Assembly (NCBI RefSeq): GCF_036850765.1
Contig: NC_089493.1
Coordinates: 18,353,632-18,417,631 of the forward strand
Length of the DNA: 64,000 nucleotides
From: Saccopteryx bilineata
Taxonomy: Eukaryota; Chordata; Mammalia; Chiroptera; Emballonuridae
Reading direction: 5' to 3'
Part shown: positions 11,329-24,850 of the stretch, in pieces
How positions within the stretch are numbered: the first letter of the stretch is position 1
Layout of the letters: the number at the start of each line of letters is the position of its first letter
Notes under the pieces: model-generated
Seen by the model: only the letters and a program-made list of their open reading frames with translations
What the model was told of the DNA's origin: nothing
The model's database searches: none
Position numbers and translations under genes: made by a program

Positions 11329-12740
11329 TCTTTGTGTTCTGTCTTAGGGTCTTCTACAAAACCAATAAAATCACCAGATTCAAGCCTAAATACAGCCAAA
11401 AAGCACAAAAGAATTAACATCATCCAGGGGTCATCTACAACCAGCAGGAATTGCCAGCTGGTAGAGAGATGCCCTGTCACCCTCTTCTGGACCAGCAAGG
11501 ACAAGAGGCCTCCGAGGTGCTTCCAGATCATTATGAACGAGCCACTTCTCTGTAGCCCACAGAAGCAATTGGAACAATCAGACTTCACAATTGTCTGTCT
11601 CTTCTCTTTGTCTCCATACTCCCTCATTCCTGTGCTTTGAATCATGTCCCTGACAATTCCATGTGCTACCGGCCTTGTTTCAAACACTGTTTTCTAAGGA
11701 TATCAAAAGAAGCACCGTAAAGTAGACAATTTAAAGACTATCTGAAGTTAATTTGCAAAAAGAGTTTTAAAGCAACTATAACATGGAAATACTATTTTCT
11801 GTTAAAGTTTTGGAAAACGTAAAAACTAAAATTGTGCTTTCTATGCATACATAATCAAAATGTTGTACTCATCAATTTCTGAATTTTGAAAAGTCCCAAT
11901 TATCGTCACTGAGGTTTTTGCTCATTTAGACAGGCAATTACATTATTTTGTTTTTAGATTATGCTTTTCTATTTAATTATTTTTTAAGCTCTGTCATTTC
12001 CAGTAATTCTTTTGAATATTTTAGGTATTTTTTATGTGGAAAATTTATAAAAATTGAAAATACAATGTCTGTGTTTTTTAACAGAATACTCTCTCATTTC
12101 CTCATTTCTTCGAATCTACACAATTACTGATCTTCAGTATTAAATATTTTAATCATTTTTATATTTTATGCTAGATATTAAGTTCATTAAAGACATATGC
12201 CTTGCCTTCCATTGTTTTTGTATTATTTTCTCATAGTATACAGAAAAACACACTTTATACTTATAGTAGAAGAAAAATATTGTAATCCTATAAATGAAAT
12301 GATTTTCTATTGCCAACAGTGTAAAGGCCAAGATCTTTACCTCAGACTTCCAAACTTTTGATTATTTGCCTTTAAACTACTTTTCTATAATAGTAATATG
12401 TATTTCAATTTCAGATAAATTTAACTTTGCACTATTACACAATCATGCCCTTAACTTTTAAATTGTGCTCTTAAAGCTGTATGTCTACCCCTTTATGTGG
12501 TTGAGATCTGTTTGAAGAAGAAATAAACAAAACAATAGACTATCCATATTGAATCATATTAATGAATATCTGGTGATTTCTTTATTATCTTCCTTTGCTC
12601 ACATGCAAAGTTAAGTATGTATGTTTCAACAATTTTTAATTCTATGCATTTACAATAATCCCAAAATGATAAATCTGATATGGAGAGAGCAGTGGCCAGG
12701 ATATCTTCAGCCAAAAAGCCAATAATATTATCTTTAGTCA
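11329..12740. other. Unassigned DNA right of the MITE
   Basis: 11329-11690 has a more balanced composition, with overlapping frames on both strands (11332-11640 plus, 11313-11687 minus) but no recognisable domain. It may belong to the same host sequence as 10785-10929, split by the MITE. From 11700 on it is AT-rich and featureless. Confidence 0.3.
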
Positions 12741-12742
12741 CT

Positions 12743-12812
12743 CTGTCTACCTATCTATTTCTCTATCTTTCATCTATCTATCTATCATCTATCATCTATC
12801 TATTTATCTATT
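12743..12812 (+). repeat. (ATCT)n microsatellite, interrupted
   Basis: CTACCTATCTATTTCTC then ATCTATCTATC runs, shorter and more degraded than the array at 6241-6391. Confidence 0.85.
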
Positions 12813-15800
12813 TTTTATTTGAATAGAAAGCAGGTAATAGAAGTGAAGAATATATTTGTGGACCACCAGTTCCAAGACAAACTTAGAAGAATAAATTCAG
12901 TTTTAAGAGAATATTTCCACACAGAAAGTAAATTTATAAAAGAAATCTAGATACTAGATAAATATTCAAGTAGTCACCCTAGTTACTTTATTCTTATTAT
13001 TTTTCTATAAGAAAACAATTAAGAGATATAGAATAAAAGCTTATTTGAACAAATATCATTTTAATATTTTTTATTTTTTGACCTTTTACTATTGATTTTT
13101 TTCTTTTACTTTTATCACATTTGCTTTCAAATTAGAATGTTTCAATGGTTCAAACTATTGATACTTTTGATTTCAATATTTAATATTTTACTTCTATAAC
13201 TATTTCCTTATTAAATTACTTCCTTGGAATGCAGATAAAAATTACATTTAATAATCAAAATAATATGACTTTTAAATTAACCTGCACTAAAACCACAATT
13301 GGGGTTTATATTGATGAGGGATATAATTAGCTATATCCAGCATCTGAATATTTGTTTTTTAATTAATACAGTTAAGGAGTTAAAATAATTACTTAAATTT
13401 TAGTAAGCTAAATATCTACTCCAATTTAAAAACAGCAAAAACAACATGATGTACTTTTACTTGATGCTTTAAATATAGCAAATTTGATAACAATTTTTAT
13501 GTACTCATACTTTCTGACAATTTGTTGATCTTTGTTTTGATATTTTAAAAATTTATTTCAAGGCTTAATTTGCTTACAGGATATGATTTAGAAAAGGTGT
13601 GATTATGAATAGGTGTATTTAAGTGATTTTTAGGTATTTTGAACTTATATATTATTTGACTATAAGACCATAATTGAGACAGAAAGATCAACTAAAGGTT
13701 AATTCTTTAATATCAACATAACACCAACACTGAATGTGAACTGTGTTATTGTTATTGATTCATTGTGATATCAGCTTTCTGAGATTATAAACATTCTTGA
13801 GAAGACATTTTTTCTCCTTAAAAACAGTCTTCCTCACTGTAATATTTAAGTTTTATTTCAGTTTTTAATTCAAGAAAATCATTAAGAATAAATGCAGAAA
13901 GGAAACACTGAAGTGTTTACTATTAAGGTTTTTGGAAACCTAATAAAGACAAATCTTTTAAAGAGATATTTCTTATCTTAAAAATGTAGTCTCTATGTTG
14001 AAACCTAAGTTCGTCATTACTCCCCACTCACCAAATAAATAAAACATCACAGCCATAAACCAGGTCAAAAATAAGTTTCAAAATATTTTAAACAAAGTTA
14101 GAAACTTAACATACTTAACGTGCAAAGTAAAAACCACATGTTTAAATTAGCATATGAAAGTTCAAATAACCATCATAAAAATTAAGACAAAACAAGAAGA
14201 AATGTCCATAACCTTTTCAAATAACAAACATACAAATTTTAAACTATAAATATCAAAACTGTAGTTGCATTGATTTTCTAACATTCGTCCTATTTGGGTG
14301 ATTATCATGAAGGAAGACAAGAAGTACAAAGAGGAGAGAAAAAAAGAATGGTTCATTCAGGCATGAAGGTTCCATAGTGCATCTCCAGTAAGAAGAATGA
14401 TGATACCCTATCATAAATGGAGGGCTATAAGAAAGGAGACCTCAAAGATGCATACTTTCATCAAGCAATGGCTCAATACACAAAGTAAGACGGGGTAATG
14501 GCATATAGTCCTTTCTTAAATGTTCCAGGGAATTAGCTAATAAGAGTGCCTGACACGTGTACAAGCATTCCTGTCTTTATATAGGCATGTCCTTTACTTT
14601 TCTGTCTAGTGATGGGAAGGTTAGAGGTCAACCTGCCACGTGTGTAGTAAGAGAAGTGCAGAAAAACATCCTGAGTAGAGAGACAGATTAAAGTGTTAGC
14701 TAACTACCCAGTTAATGTGGAGACAAAAAAAAGAGAGAGTGACAAACCTAAACTTTAAATTTTAGTGACAATATATTTTTATATTAATTTGTTTGCTGTG
14801 CAGATCTTCAGCCAATCTAATTCATTCAGTTAGAAATAAACACACATACAGGCACACATATTTAAAGACAACCCTCAGAGGATTTAGTGGTGATTAAATA
14901 GATAGATTGATGTCTTGAGAAAGGAGAAAAAATGTGTTATAAGGGTAAAGAGTTCAAGCTCATAAGAATTCCAAGTCCCTGGTTCCTATTACATATTTTA
15001 TTATTATCATTTTTTCTTTGTGTGACTCTTTTTAAGCCCTTTGTAACCTCAACAGTTTGAAAGAGGGGAAAAAAAGAGATGTGAGTTTCCACCCAACAGG
15101 AACACCTCCATGTATGTATGTGTGTGTATATGTGTATATATCTATATCTATATCTATATCTATATCTATATATCCCAAATCCAATGATGTTTCATAAAAT
15201 TATCAGCTCTTAAATAAAAAAATAACTTTAAAAATAAAAAAACAAGTCGATTTCAAAAACTAATTTTAACAAATTTGAGATAAATCATAAAAACATCCAA
15301 AGCCTTGTTATTTCTGTCTTTGCGACCTTTCCTCTCTTTGATCTAGAGTGGAAATTTGGCAACATGCTTACTGAAGACATAGACAATAAGAAAAACAAAT
15401 CTATTATCACAGATGCTGCCTGTTTGCAGTAAATTGTGTTTCTACACATATGATATCACAAGATCTCTATTTACATTTACATTTTATGGTGTCATTGGTA
15501 TTTTCAAATTTAGTAGTGTATACTTTATTATAACTACAACTTCTTTTAACCCAGGTAATTGGGATTCCTGAATATAACCATCACTATTGTTGTTTAGAGT
15601 AGAAATCTGGATTATTAATTCTACAATTCACTTGTCTAAGTATTTGAAATGTCAGCAAAAAGTTAGTTATAAATTCTTAGGATTATGTTAAGTGCTTATG
15701 TTAGTATACACAGTAAGACACATTCTTCTGTTGCTAGAAACTAGCTCATAGAGCTGTTCCCACATTTATCACTGAAGGAACCCTGTAGGGTCAGTTGAAG

Positions 15801-16890
15801 GAAATGAGAATGTTTTAAAGGATGGATCTTATCATGTAGGTTACAGTATTCACAGTTGGGGCTGACATTCCACAGTGAATTCTTCCATTTAGATTTTCTG
15901 CCTCTGTTTTTAGAAGAAATTTAACATGAGAAGCAATTACAGGCACACACAAAGAAAAAATAACCACGCAGAGAGATTTTCTGAGTGTCCTTTAAACTTA
16001 AGGAGAATTTCTGTTGAAAACTGTAAAGTGTGTTATTGCATCTAAATTAGACTTCTGCTATTAAATATGTGCTGCATTCCAAGGAAGCAAGTAAATTTAG
16101 ATTAACAGCTATTATATCTCATAAGAGAAACCCTAATATTAAATAGAAGGAAAAGATGTACTGAATCAGATATTAAGAGTTAAGTAATAGGCATCATCTA
16201 TTTACAAATCAATGTTATATTATAAGAAAGGAGGAGAAAAATAACAAAACATAAAGATATTTTAAAAGTTTGGTTTATGTGACTGTATAATGTTACAGGG
16301 AAGTTGTTCATATATCAAAATGAACAAAAAAAAAAGGAAGTGAAGATGGTGTCAAACCTATTGTTATTAAAGCTAACTATTGACTTGGGACAAAATAGGA
16401 ACAAAGAAAATACATGCCTGCAGATATCATTTAAGCTTGTGTTTAAGACTTAAATAAAGTCTGTGAATTTTTGTCTCACAAGTAGTTAGGAAGTATGTAC
16501 TTGCAGCTACACTTTTTGCATAATTAGGTGGGGCGTGCTGCTTAAAAGAATGAAAGGCTCTGCCAGACAAAGAGAATAGAAAGTTTGTCAGGAAGTCTAG
16601 GTGGGAGGAGGTTCCCCCAGCCTCTCTAGGGTTTCCTCCTTCAGTGGGGTATGCCCTTTGGTTGGAGGACATACTAGACTGTTCAGGTGTTCACTCCTTT
16701 CGTATTACAGGCCGCGCTGTTTTTTTGTTTTGTTTTGTTTTGTTTTTTCTGCACCCACACCTGTGCTTGTCACATTCAGGTAATATCTTAAAGTAATTAA
16801 TACATAAATCCAATTATTATATTAGTTAATACACTTGTGCAAAATACCTTATAGATTGATTTTTCTGGCTCAGAATAATAAGTGAGATAC
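12813..16890. other. Long AT-rich tract with no gene identified
   Basis: About 4 kb with very low GC, no credible ORF, no young SINE. Contains (TATATC)n at 15131-15171 and a (GTTTT)n run at 16724-16745. The segment 16580-16700 is GC-richer but unassigned. Looks like an old, unexpanded gene-poor region. Confidence 0.4.
15113..15172 (+). repeat. TG/(TATATC)n microsatellite
   Basis: TGTATGTATGTGTGTGTATA passing into repeated ATATCT hexamers. Compound simple repeat. Confidence 0.9.
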
Positions 16891-16899
16891 TTTGTTCTT

Positions 16900-17121
16900 T
16901 TCTGTTTAATTTGTGGATTGATTTGAGAGAAAGAGAGGAAGGAAGAGAGAAAAAGAAGGGGGAAGAGGAGAGAGAAGCATCAACTCATTTCACTTAGTTG
17001 TCACGTTTAGTTGTGTACTCATTGATTGCTTCTCCTACATGCCCTGATCTCGGTTTGATTCCATAACTCTGTGTGCTGGGTCAATGCTTTGTCCACTGAG
17101 TCACCCGATGAGGGCTAATAA
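16900..17121 (-). repeat. Older bat tRNA-derived SINE, antisense
   Basis: Purine-rich stretch (AAAGAGAGGAAGGAAGAGAG), then GAGAAGCATCAACTCATTTC, TTGATTGCTTCTCCTACATG and a decayed tRNA head (CTCGGTTTGATTCC ... CACTGAGTCACCCGATGAGG). It differs from families A-C and resembles an older chiropteran tRNA-SINE. The 9-mer TTTGTTCTT flanks it at 16891-16899 and 17122-17130. Confidence 0.7.
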
Positions 17122-17130
17122 TTTGTTCTT

Positions 17131-18970
17131 AATACTCTCTGGCCAACTTGGATTTCTATAACACTAATTAAATCTCTAACAAATATAAAGATTAATTAAA
17201 ATTTATAAAAAAACAATAGCTAGTAAAATAAACTACTGAATAGAGCAAATATGAAATAGTTAACAGAACCAAGTTTTTCTTTGAAAGATTAAGAATATTG
17301 AATAACGTTGATAATTAATCAAGAATAATAAGAAAAGGCAGCAAACAAGTCATTTGATTGAGGAAGATATAACTAAAGGAGATGCAGCCATTACAAAAAT
17401 ATGAAGAGGTATTAGGAACAACTTGTTGCCAAAAAATGACAAGATTGAGAGTGAGAAGTGAGATTTGAATGCGGGCATTCAGAGACCAAGGACTCCACTG
17501 TTAGAATTTGGACAATCAACAGATTTTAACACATTTATTTTTATAATTGAAGAAATATACTTCTAGAAAACCATAAGAAATCAACATTATTTTCATTTAA
17601 TAGAATGCGAACAAAGGTGTTCATTTATCGTACTCAACTCAAAAGAGTTTTATATGTCCAAATATGGAATAGTAAAGTAGACGTTGATATATGCAGTTGT
17701 TATTACTAAGTCGCCAGTGAAATGAAATTCACAGACTTTTTACCATCGTATTACATTTACATGACAATTCTAGTAGAAAAAAACCAGAACACACAGATGA
17801 AAACACAGCATTGTGTCAGCGGTGCCACAAATGCACAGATGCTGAACTGGAAAGGAAATGTTAGTCTTTCTGTCTTGAGGAGGCATGCGAAAATGACTGT
17901 TGTTTTTATTTCTCAGTATTCTCCACACATTTAGCAATCATCTTCCGCGACATGCATTACTGAAACCAAAATTAAGATGCTATTTTTAAGTACTGTTTTA
18001 TAAAGTCAAGACAAGTCTTCAGGTTCAGTGTTCAAACAGAGGATGAGAGGCAGGAAAGTGGCCATTTCTGGACCCGTGTGCTTGCTCAAGGGTTGAACAG
18101 TTTCAGGCTGGAGTAAGCTCCTGGTCTCATTGTAGGACAGAGAAAACTGAGGTTCAGAGAACCCGCTGGCACACAGGGAAGTTCTGCAGATTAAATCAGA
18201 TAATGGACAAGAAAGGGCTTTACAAACCTGAAAGACCCATGGAGATAAAGTGCCACTACATTCTGGTAAAATGAAAAACATGCCGTTGAATGAAATCCTC
18301 GTGATCTAATGGCCCAGAAAAATCAATAGTGTGTTATTTTAAGCTCTATCCTTGACTTATTTCCTACTCAAAGAGCAACTTCAGGAAGGAATGTTAAGCT
18401 TCCTGTCCTTGACTTTCCCCTGTTGAATAACATGCACGATGTTCTTTATTTCTGTGAAAAATGATTTGGAATCAATGCATTAAAAGGTTCAGAATGTTAT
18501 TATTGCCACAGAATAACACATTGCAGCTCACAAGATTTCAGGAAATGACATATCCAAATTATCTAAAGGTCAGACTCTTGCACTAAACAAGCACACGGCT
18601 CTCTTTCTTCATTTGGACCAAATTTCTTCATGACGATAGTTAATGTGATTCTGCCAAAGATCTAGAAGATACCGGCTTAGGTATTAAAAGTAAAACTGAA
18701 AAGTAAAAGTAAAACTTTTATTCAGCCTGAAACTGGCAAGTGCTACTTGTTTGAAGGTTCAAGGAGTACAGGAAAACAATCTATAAAAGAAACCTAAGTC
18801 CTGGCAAAAGCACAGAGAAGAGGGAAAAGGAAGAGACTCAGTTCACCTGCATTGAGGACAGTGTTCTACTAACAAAAAGCAATGTCAATTGTCATGCCTG
18901 ATTGAATCTTTTGATTCTTTATTGCTAATGATGATCTATTGTGATCACACTTCAAGGCAGGAAATTAAGA
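17131..18970. other. Mostly unassigned DNA
   Basis: No gene. 18006-18281 (minus-strand frame of 91 codons) contains MIR-like pieces (AAACTGAGGTTCAGAGA) and is not convincing as coding. The rest is AT-rich single-copy sequence. Confidence 0.35.
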
Positions 18971-18974
18971 GCAT

Positions 18975-19128
18975 TTAAGGGGGGGTGGATATGATAGATG
19001 AATACTTGACTGGGTGCGGGGGAATAAACACACAATACTCTGAACAGAGATGTGTTGTAGAATTGGAGACTTTAAATCTTTATAACTATGTTAACCTGTG
19101 GCACCCCAATAAATTCAATTTAAAACAA
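18975..19128 (+). mobile_element. LINE-1 3' end, sense
   Basis: G-rich start (AGGGGGGGTGGATATGATAG), then the 3' UTR ending GGCACCCCAATAAATTCAAT and a short A-rich tail. This end type (CACCCCAATAAA) is typical of older laurasiatherian L1s, unlike the CGCCCCATTAAA end at 7684 and 40337. Confidence 0.7.
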
Positions 19129-20694
19129 GACCCAATATCAGTTCAAATATATATAACGGACCATGAAGGCAAGTTTAGCCTTAATTCATGTCTCATCCAT
19201 TGTGATTCTCTTTTCTATAGCAACTTTGTGGTCACTATTTATATTTTCAGTGGCAATTATTGCTTGCATTACACAGGAATTGTTGTGTTGGTGGATTTAC
19301 CCAGTTTGTTTCTGTGACTGTTAACATAAAAAATGACTATTTGTGAAAGATATGTTAAAAATTAGTTGTTAAAACAGTGTTCTGAAAAGTCAAGTTACAG
19401 TCTGTAAGATAGTGGAATTTTAATGTCCCTTGAACACCATAAAACTCTATTCTTTTTAGTGAATGTGTACATTTTATTGCTTTTACTGGTAAGGGGAAAA
19501 AAGGACAGATGGCACAGAAATGGGACCTAGGAAAATCACTTACAGTGAAACCAATCATAGCACCCTTGCTAATAAAGTTCTCTCTATACATATGAACCTT
19601 ATTCTTCCAGGAAAAATGAGAGCAATTCTTCATTTTGTCTAGGGTTTTTAACTCTTTCAATCCCTGGGGCACTATATGGTGCATTAAAATATACTAAATA
19701 GCCCGAAAGAATTAACACACTTTCCAAGTCAAGTCTTTCATTTCTTTCTGCTGGGTAACATCAAGCCATTGATCATATTAGAAGGTCTAACCAACTCCCA
19801 CAAGCCACTTTCCCTTAGGTCAGAGCTAGCCAGGTGTGATGGTTTCCTTTCTTGAATTCCAATTCCAATAAACTTTATAAGTCCTATTCAACATCACTCA
19901 ACTAGGTCATATAATGGAAAATTTACAACCCAGTGGAAGTAAATGATCTAGCTGGTTGTCTCTTCTGCTTGCTAACTAAATATTAAAAGTAGTCAGCTAA
20001 CCCAACATTCATAGAAATTGTGTTACTTGACCTTTATCATCCCCAAACAAGAGAAAAACTGTATGCCCCACCATATTTATCCCTTAATTATGTCTTTCCC
20101 CAATTGGTCTTGTAAAAATGGGGGAGCCAGTCAAGCTTTTTATCCCACCACAGGGGGTCGAGAGAATAGGAAACCTGTCATTAATTATTTTCACCTCACA
20201 GGCACAACTCTTTCACCCAATTAACTCAGACCAGGTGCACCCTCCAGTGAGTCTAAGGAATGCACAGAGCTCACAAGCCCTGCTTCCATCTTGGCACAGA
20301 GGGAGCCCAGCCTGCACTTGATTAGCAAGCTTTGCTGGGGCTGCAAAAACTTGGTAAATGGATATATTTTCCCCCATGAAAGCTGGAAAAGAATCAGAGA
20401 TGCTGCATGTAAATAATGACTGGCCCAGTTAATCTAGAACTGGAACACTTTGTGCATTAGCAGGCCTATCTTTTATAAGAATCAGTTTATCTAGACAGAT
20501 AAGGGACAGCCACTCATATGAATGAGCAACCAAGAACTTGTTAAGCTAGCATTTTGACTCAAGCTGTCCTCAAACTATTCTGTTAATGTATTTAGGGTGA
20601 GTGATTGTTTTGAATTTTTAAGAATAAATATAAATATAGATAAAATTAATGGTCAAAAACAGCAGCTCAAGTATCCAACTATGACAATGGCAGC
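19129..20694. other. Single-copy DNA with a candidate conserved block
   Basis: No gene. 19355-19684 has a 109-codon minus-strand frame of no recognisable content. About 20200-20560 has the texture of a conserved noncoding element (listed separately). Confidence 0.35.
20200..20560. promoter_or_regulatory. Candidate conserved noncoding element
   Basis: Balanced composition and high complexity with motifs such as TTGATTAGCAAGC, ATGTAAATAATGAC, CAGTTAATCTAG and AGACAGATAAGG that resemble homeodomain, POU/FOX and GATA sites. Texture-based judgement only. Confidence 0.2.
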
Positions 20695-20940
20695 AACAAG
20701 TAGTGGTTACACTGGAGCATGCTAGATCCCTAAACACCTGAATTTGAAACCCTAAGTGAGTTAGCACCTCACAACTTGGATATAACTTCATAAATTACTT
20801 AATCTTTGCCTTAATTGTCTCATCTTAAAAATGGGAAAATAAATGACAATATCTACTTTATAGGGTTATGGTGAAGATTAAATGGCATAATGTAATCAGG
20901 TTTTAGAAGATGGTACGCACTCAGCAATTATGTGTTCTTA
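20695..20940 (+). repeat. MIR SINE, sense
   Basis: The classic MIR order is visible: TTACTTAATCTTTGCCTTAA, GTCTCATCTTAAAAATGGG, then ATAGGGTTATGGTGAAGATT, AAATGGCATAATG and GGTACGCACTCAGCAATTA. Among the best-preserved MIR copies here. Confidence 0.85.
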
Positions 20941-21125
20941 AGACGATTATAGAAATTTAGTTAGTGAAAGGAGAAAAATAGCCAAATGAAAACTATTTAT
21001 TTTACCAAAATAGCAAGTCCATTTAAATAAGAAATGACAGCTTTGCTTAATAATTTGGCACCAACTGGCTGGGATCCAGAAAATTATTTAAAAAAATGGT
21101 TTAGAGCTGTGATTTTCAACATATA

Positions 21126-21212
21126 TCGTACTTTTTTCTCCATAAGACACACAGGCATTTCCCCCTCCACTTTTGGAGGAAAAAAGTGAGTCTTATGGAG
21201 TGAAAAATACGG
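21126..21212. mobile_element. TA-flanked palindromic MITE / long hairpin
   Basis: 87-bp near-palindrome. Left arm TCGTACTTTTTTCTCCATAA; complement of the right arm CCGTATTTTTCACTCCATAA, both followed by GAC(A/T)CAC; 22 of 27 outer positions match. Inside lies a second perfect stem, CCTCCA-CTTT-TGGAGG (21163-21178). TA dinucleotides sit at 21124-21125 and 21213-21214, as for a Tc1/mariner-type target. Its transcript would fold into one extended hairpin on either strand, like the MADE1-type MITEs that gave rise to some microRNAs. No evidence of processing from sequence alone. Confidence 0.75.
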
Positions 21213-22543
21213 TACTTAGCTGGGTTCTAAAGCAGCTTTTGGAAGTGACTTGTGGTCTTTGCTGGGGAAGAAAAAAAAGCGGAATGGGCATTGAGCCACA
21301 AAGTTGGTACTTCTGCTTCTATCAGGAATTATGTTTGCAATTTTGATACAATTTTATTTAAAATGGTCAAGCTAAAAGTTTTTTAAAAAACACATGCTTA
21401 TTATAACTTGAAGGCCATTTCTGTTGGCTTCTATGTGCTGTTCCTTCCCCTTGGGCTACTGCCCCAATCCATCTTACGTCATCACTGAAAATGACCCCAT
21501 CAAGAGGGCTAATATTAAGTATGAATAAATCAACGCTCACTTGCTGACTTGTTATTAGGTGATCGCATGCCATTGGATTCAATGAATTTCTCTAGTGTGC
21601 AGTAGGGATCATACAAGACCAGGGGGTGGCGAAATCCTAATGGCTTGCAAGTTTCATGGGAAACAGTACTGAAGAGTGTGCCTCTGCTCTCTGCTGGGGA
21701 GGTCTGCAAGAAACTAAAACCAATCCTAATGAGTCAACCATTAGAAAATAAAAGAGCCTATGATCTTGACAAAAGCATCTGTCCAGGAGTTTTCAGAAAT
21801 CCTAATTTCCAATATATGTTTTGCCGGAGGGTTTTAAGGTCTCATCAGTGGAGTAAGCCCACGGAATACCACATAAGCTTTGTTTTTCTTTATGAAAATC
21901 CCTCTTTCTATGTTAGTGTCACCTGCTCATTGTCTCTGTGACTTTGACGTTGCTTTCTAAGAATCATAGTGGATCTGAATTGATTTCCTGCTGTGATCCA
22001 AAGAGTCCAATAGTCAGGCATCTGTAGTGAGCACACCCTGAATTCAGGCTTACAGTGAGAATTTCAGTTGGATCTGGAGAATGTAGGTTCAAAACCATAG
22101 GCCGTGCCCTCTAAAATGTAACCTGAGCAGATGTAAATTAAAGACCCTCCATGGCTTTGTCTCAGCCTCAAATAGTCCAAATGCTACAATCTAGCAACCA
22201 AAAGTACTTGAAAAAGAATTCTTGTGTTTAGTTAGAACTCTCACAGAACTTTAAGAGATTCAAGCTGTAGCCCAAAGGAACATAATTGAAGATTTTTCTT
22301 GTTTCCTTAATTCTTTTCACCTGCTTCTTTGAGTATCTCATTTGCCAATCCTCTCCCTCCCTCCCCACCCCAGACTCTCCCCAGTCTCTGCTACAGACCT
22401 GGAAATGTTCTGTCACATTTCTTTTCCAGAAATGGCACAGAGTGGAGCACCTTTTCTTCCTTCACATACATAACAAATTAGAAACGGACGCCCTCCAAGA
22501 GCCAATAATAAATTTTTATTAACAGGTTACATAGTGCTTTCAC
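21213..22543. other. Single-copy DNA without identified gene
   Basis: Frames at 21645-21941 and 22228-22522 lack recognisable domains. No repeats I can name. Confidence 0.35.
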
Positions 22544-22558
22544 AGAAAAGAATTTCTT

Positions 22559-22929
22559 TCTTTTTTTTTTTTGTATTGTTCTGAAGTGAGAAGTGGGGAA
22601 GCAAAAAGACAGACTCCCACTCGTGCCCAACCAGGATCTACCCAGCCTGCCCACTAGGAGGTGATGCTCTGCCCATCTGGGGCCTTGCTCTGTTGCAGCC
22701 AGAGTCATTCTAGCCCCTGAAGCAGAGGCCATAGAGACATCTTCAGCACCTGGGCCAACTTTGCTCCAATGGAGCCTTGGCTGCGGGAGGGGAAGAGAGA
22801 GATAGAAAGGAGAGGGGGCAGGGTGTAGAAACAGATGGGTGCTTTTCCTGTGTACTCTGGCCAGGAATAGAACCCAGGACTTCCATACGCTGGGCCAACA
22901 CTCTATAACTGAACCAACTGGCCAGAGCT
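22559..22929 (-). repeat. Bat tRNA-derived SINE, family A, antisense
   Basis: Antisense copy with a T-run (complement of the A tail), GTTCTGAAGTGAGAAGTGGG, GATGCTCTGCCCATCTGGGG (two tandem units), GCTCCAATGGAGCCTTGGCT and a decayed head ending GAACCAACTGGCCAGAGCT. TSD AGAAAAGAATTTCTT (22544-22558) versus AGAAAAGTATTTCTT (22930-22944), one mismatch. Confidence 0.93.
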
Positions 22930-22944
22930 AGAAAAGTATTTCTT

Positions 22945-24850
22945 ATTGTCATGTTTATTTTTAGCAGTTGAAGAGCTGAAATGTATAATCATATGTTTGG
23001 AGGAAAGTCAAAATATTTGAAGAAATTTAATAAAATCTGAGAGAAAGCATTTTTTATCTGGGTATTTCTTACATTTCTTATAACAGATCCATCCCATCTT
23101 CCTTTGTATTAATCTTTCATGTTAACATATCATACTTCTCTTATTTCCTATTATAAAAAAAATTAATACATAATTTTATCCCATTTTACAACCTTGGATC
23201 TATAACCCAATAAAGTGCTGAAATTTTAGAGACTATTATATAATTTTTTGCCAATTCAGGTATATAAAAGGTTATTCTTTTTCTAGACTGAATTTTTCCC
23301 CACAAGAAGTTGTTTTAAAACATTTTTCATTAACGAGCAAGTATTTTAAAGCATAACTTTTCCAATGATTTTTCCCCTAATAAATCAAGGGGAAAATGAA
23401 ATTAATAAAAGAGTACTTTTTGAAATGGCCCAAGTCATAAATGTGAGTTTCCTCAATAAAAGTTTTAAATGTTTTTCTTTAATGTCCACTACTGCAATAG
23501 CACATAGTAGAACAAAGCAAACCCTTCACAAACACTTGTGGTCTAGAATTAAGTATCTGTGTGCATAGTGAGTGAAGGGGGAGAATTTGTGGAGTCTAGT
23601 TCTTGCTTGCCCTCTTACCCAGTGGGAATACCTTTGCAACCAAATGTGCATACCGTTTTGAGTTAACTTTATTCTTTGGATTTTAGGTAAATTACTTTAT
23701 AAAACTGAGATAATACTTGCCATTCCTACTAAATAAGATTAGTGTCAGGCTCAATAGGAATTATTTAAAATAAAGCAATAAAAGACATACCTTGAGTGTG
23801 GCTGTATGTCTGATATTTAAAATAACTAGATTTATGTGTGTTTATACACACATAAATACACTGAAGTAGTTAAAACACTTTAAAGTCTAAAATAAGGCAT
23901 TTGTATAACTTTCCAAAGAGAAAAATAATCAAATTAAACCCCGTTATTTCTCTATCTCTGTCCTGTCTAAAATGGCAGCCACTACCTACATGTGACTATT
24001 GAAAATTGGAGCTTAATATTTCATTTATTTTTAATTAGTTAAAAATGTAATGTCATTGCCTCAGTTAATCTTAAACTTTTAAGCATGTCTAGAATGACTT
24101 AGATTTGTGCATCTACTTTTAAACTGTAAATTTTCTAAAATCTAAATTCAAATCAATATGTCAGATGAAAACTTAGCATCTAAATAGAGAGCTGGTATAA
24201 AAATATATTTGCTGGGTTTTTAGACAGTATGAAAAATAAAATATAAAATATTACATAAATAATTTTATATGGGTTACAAGCTGAGTAGATATTTTGGATA
24301 TATTAGGTTAAATGAGATATTTCCTTAAAACTAATTTCACTTTTTAAAAATTTTTACTCTTTTTATGTTGCTATGAGAAAATTTAAAATTGCTATGTGGC
24401 TTTCATTACATTTGTTCTCAATAGAGTTGCAATATATAACAGATTAAATCCAGTTGAAATGAACATAAAATTCAGCCTTTAAATCCAGAAAAAGACAGCA
24501 TAGAGCCTGAGGGAGTAGATAAAACAAGGAAAGGCAAATTATTGGGGTTTTTTTGCATTTATTGTTGTATTTATTATTGCTTATGCAGTTCTGTAGTGAT
24601 TTATTGATATCACAGGCATTGAAAACACAATTTAGGTGGTATGGGGTGTTCTTATTGTATTGACCTTAGATTAATAACTAAATTAAAAAATAAGATTAAT
24701 TAGAATGCCTCCCACCTCCACAAAATACATTTGGGTGGTTTAGTCATAATTGTAAAACTGATTTCTTAAAAACAAAATAATTTATATTGCTTTCTCTTTG
24801 AAATATAGGTGATATAAGTGTCATCCTAAATTTAAATGAACTATTTGATA
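22945..24850. other. AT-rich DNA without identified gene
   Basis: About 1.9 kb of low-GC sequence. No gene, no clear repeat family. Confidence 0.4.

Noticed and set aside
11313..11687. 124-codon minus ORF overlapping a 102-codon plus ORF
   Set aside because: No recognised domain, start or splice context; mutual overlap on opposite strands suggests a GC-richer stretch with few stops.
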